Source: Gordonia amicalis NBRC 100051 = JCM 11271 (GTDB lineage: Bacteria > Actinomycetota > Actinomycetes > Mycobacteriales > Mycobacteriaceae). Taken from it: DNA of 64,000 nucleotides. Positions within the stretch are counted from its first letter, which is position 1. The number at the start of each line of letters is the position of its first letter. Location of the stretch: positions 38,259 to 102,258 of the forward strand of contig NZ_BANS01000027.1 in NCBI RefSeq assembly GCF_000332995.1. Reading direction: 5' to 3'. The translations under genes were made by a program, and so were the position numbers. A model generated the notes under the pieces. The model ran no database searches. It was not told the origin of the DNA and worked only from the letters and a program-made list of their open reading frames with translations. This document shows, piece after piece, positions 63,489 through 64,000 of this stretch.

Positions 63489-63566
63489 AAGCGCCGTGAC
63501 CAGCTACTTTGTCGGTGGGCGCCGATACGTTGTTCGTATATCCGTTCGAACGGCTGGGGGCCTGGG

Positions 63567-64000
63567 GTGTCTGTTTCGGTGCTGCACGGTGAGAACGTGT
63601 CGTCGATGTTCGATGGCGCGGATCCGGCGTCTCTGTCAGATGACGCGCTGGAAAGACGAGTACTCGGTTATGCCGCGCAGATCACCGCGCTCACCGCCGA
63701 GTTCTTGTCTCTGGTGGCGGAATTGGATGAGCGGCAGTCGTGGAGGGGGCCGGGTGTTCATTCGCTCGCGCACTGGATGTCGTGGAAGGCAGGTGTCTCT
63801 CAGCGCACGGCGCAGGAGCAGATACGGGTGGCGAAGGCATTGACGGAGTTGCCGCTGATCCGGGAGGCGTTCGGTGCGGGGCGGTTGTCGTATTCGAAGG
63901 TGCGGGCGCTGACGCGGGTCGCGACCTCGTTGCGGGAGAAGGAGCTGGTGAATCTGGCGTTGTCCTGTACGGCGTCGCAGCTGGAGCGGGCGGTACGTGT
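63567..64000 (+). CDS. DUF222 (13E12-repeat-type) HNH endonuclease, N-terminal part
   Basis: An open frame from GTG 63567, preceded by a GGGGG-rich ribosome site, runs off the window end after about 144 codons. It shows the DUF222 start: DDALERRVLGYAAQITALTA, HSLAHWMSWKAGVSQRTAQE and RLSYSKVRALTRVA. In complete members a C-terminal HNH nuclease domain follows, beyond this window. These genes occur in many copies in Mycobacteriales (the 13E12 family of M. tuberculosis) and act like degenerate mobile elements. The upstream sequence has gttcgtatatccgttcgaac, an AT-rich promoter-like patch. Confidence 0.85.
   Translation, partial: MSVSVLHGENVSSMFDGADPASLSDDALERRVLGYAAQITALTAEFLSLVAELDERQSWRGPGVHSLAHWMSWKAGVSQRTAQEQIRVAKALTELPLIREAFGAGRLSYSKVRALTRVATSLREKELVNLALSCTASQLERAVR

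Noticed and set aside
63521..63560. Possible LexA/SOS box around gttcgtatatccgttcgaac
   Set aside because: The half-sites are not in the CGAAC-N4-GTTCG order and spacing; only a cgttcgaacg palindrome is present.

Overview
The window is GC-rich chromosomal DNA from an actinobacterium of the order Mycobacteriales; a Gordonia- or Rhodococcus-like organism fits best. Support comes from family and gene-order recognition, not from a database search. The window carries a Rv2466c-type CPWC mycothiol-linked reductase, a SepIVA-like DivIVA protein, an 861-residue PepN, a group II truncated haemoglobin and a GH13 alpha-glucosidase. Its gene order follows the Mycobacterium tuberculosis blocks Rv2475c-Rv2439c (thioesterase, aglA, glbO, HNH, pepN, DsbA-like, rpiB, nei2, tig, clpP1P2, clpX, mobA, valS, folC, ndk, rne, rplU, rpmA, obg, proB) and then rsmD, coaD, sepIVA, yceD, rnc, mutM. 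Several genes look leaderless, with a TANNNT -10 element 6-7 nt before ATG or GTG.

Layout. 1-5.6 kb: thioesterase, Rv2474c-like protein, alpha-glucosidase with an unusual acidic extension, GlbO, HNH nuclease, and a small membrane protein plus DUF5130-type pair linked to cytochrome aa3. 5.6-12.3 kb is accessory: an acyl desaturase, a C4-dicarboxylate transporter divergent from its DcuSR-type two-component system, and a tightly coupled operon of unrecognised small proteins ending in a broken DUF5994 gene. 12.3-17 kb: PepN, a double-headed TetR regulator and the mycothiol-dependent reductase.

17-29.3 kb is the most unusual region. It holds a catabolic cluster inserted between the Rv2466c and rpiB positions of the backbone: HsaA-like flavoprotein, short-chain dehydrogenases, a reductase with fused 2Fe-2S domain, a P450, a second double-headed TetR, two MaoC-like hydratases, an SCPx-type thiolase and an enoyl-CoA hydratase. 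Oxygenase plus thiolase and hydratase functions suggest hydroxylation and beta-oxidation-like breakdown of a hydrophobic, perhaps cyclic, compound. Several members are damaged: an apparent internal deletion in the flavoprotein, a frameshift in the hydratase, an in-frame amber codon and 3' loss in a DUF7065-like gene, and a 5'-clipped RibB-like gene joined to it. Either the island is decaying or some lesions are sequence errors.

29.3-40.7 kb returns to backbone genes: M48 protease, rpiB, nei2, a cupin gene behind a DtxR/IdeR-like iron box, a cutinase/LysB-like esterase, an L,D-transpeptidase, tRNA-Gly and tRNA-Pro, tig, clpP1, clpP2, clpX, mobA. 40.7-42.3 kb holds a TetR gene divergent from a frameshifted SDR gene, with two strong palindromic operators between them. 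42.4-55.5 kb is translation, folate, RNA-processing and ribosome-assembly housekeeping. 55.5-58.9 kb is a sirtuin gene downstream of ectABC for ectoine synthesis; no ectD is seen. 59-63.4 kb is rsmD, coaD, sepIVA, yceD, rnc, mutM. The window ends inside a DUF222 (13E12-type) HNH nuclease gene.
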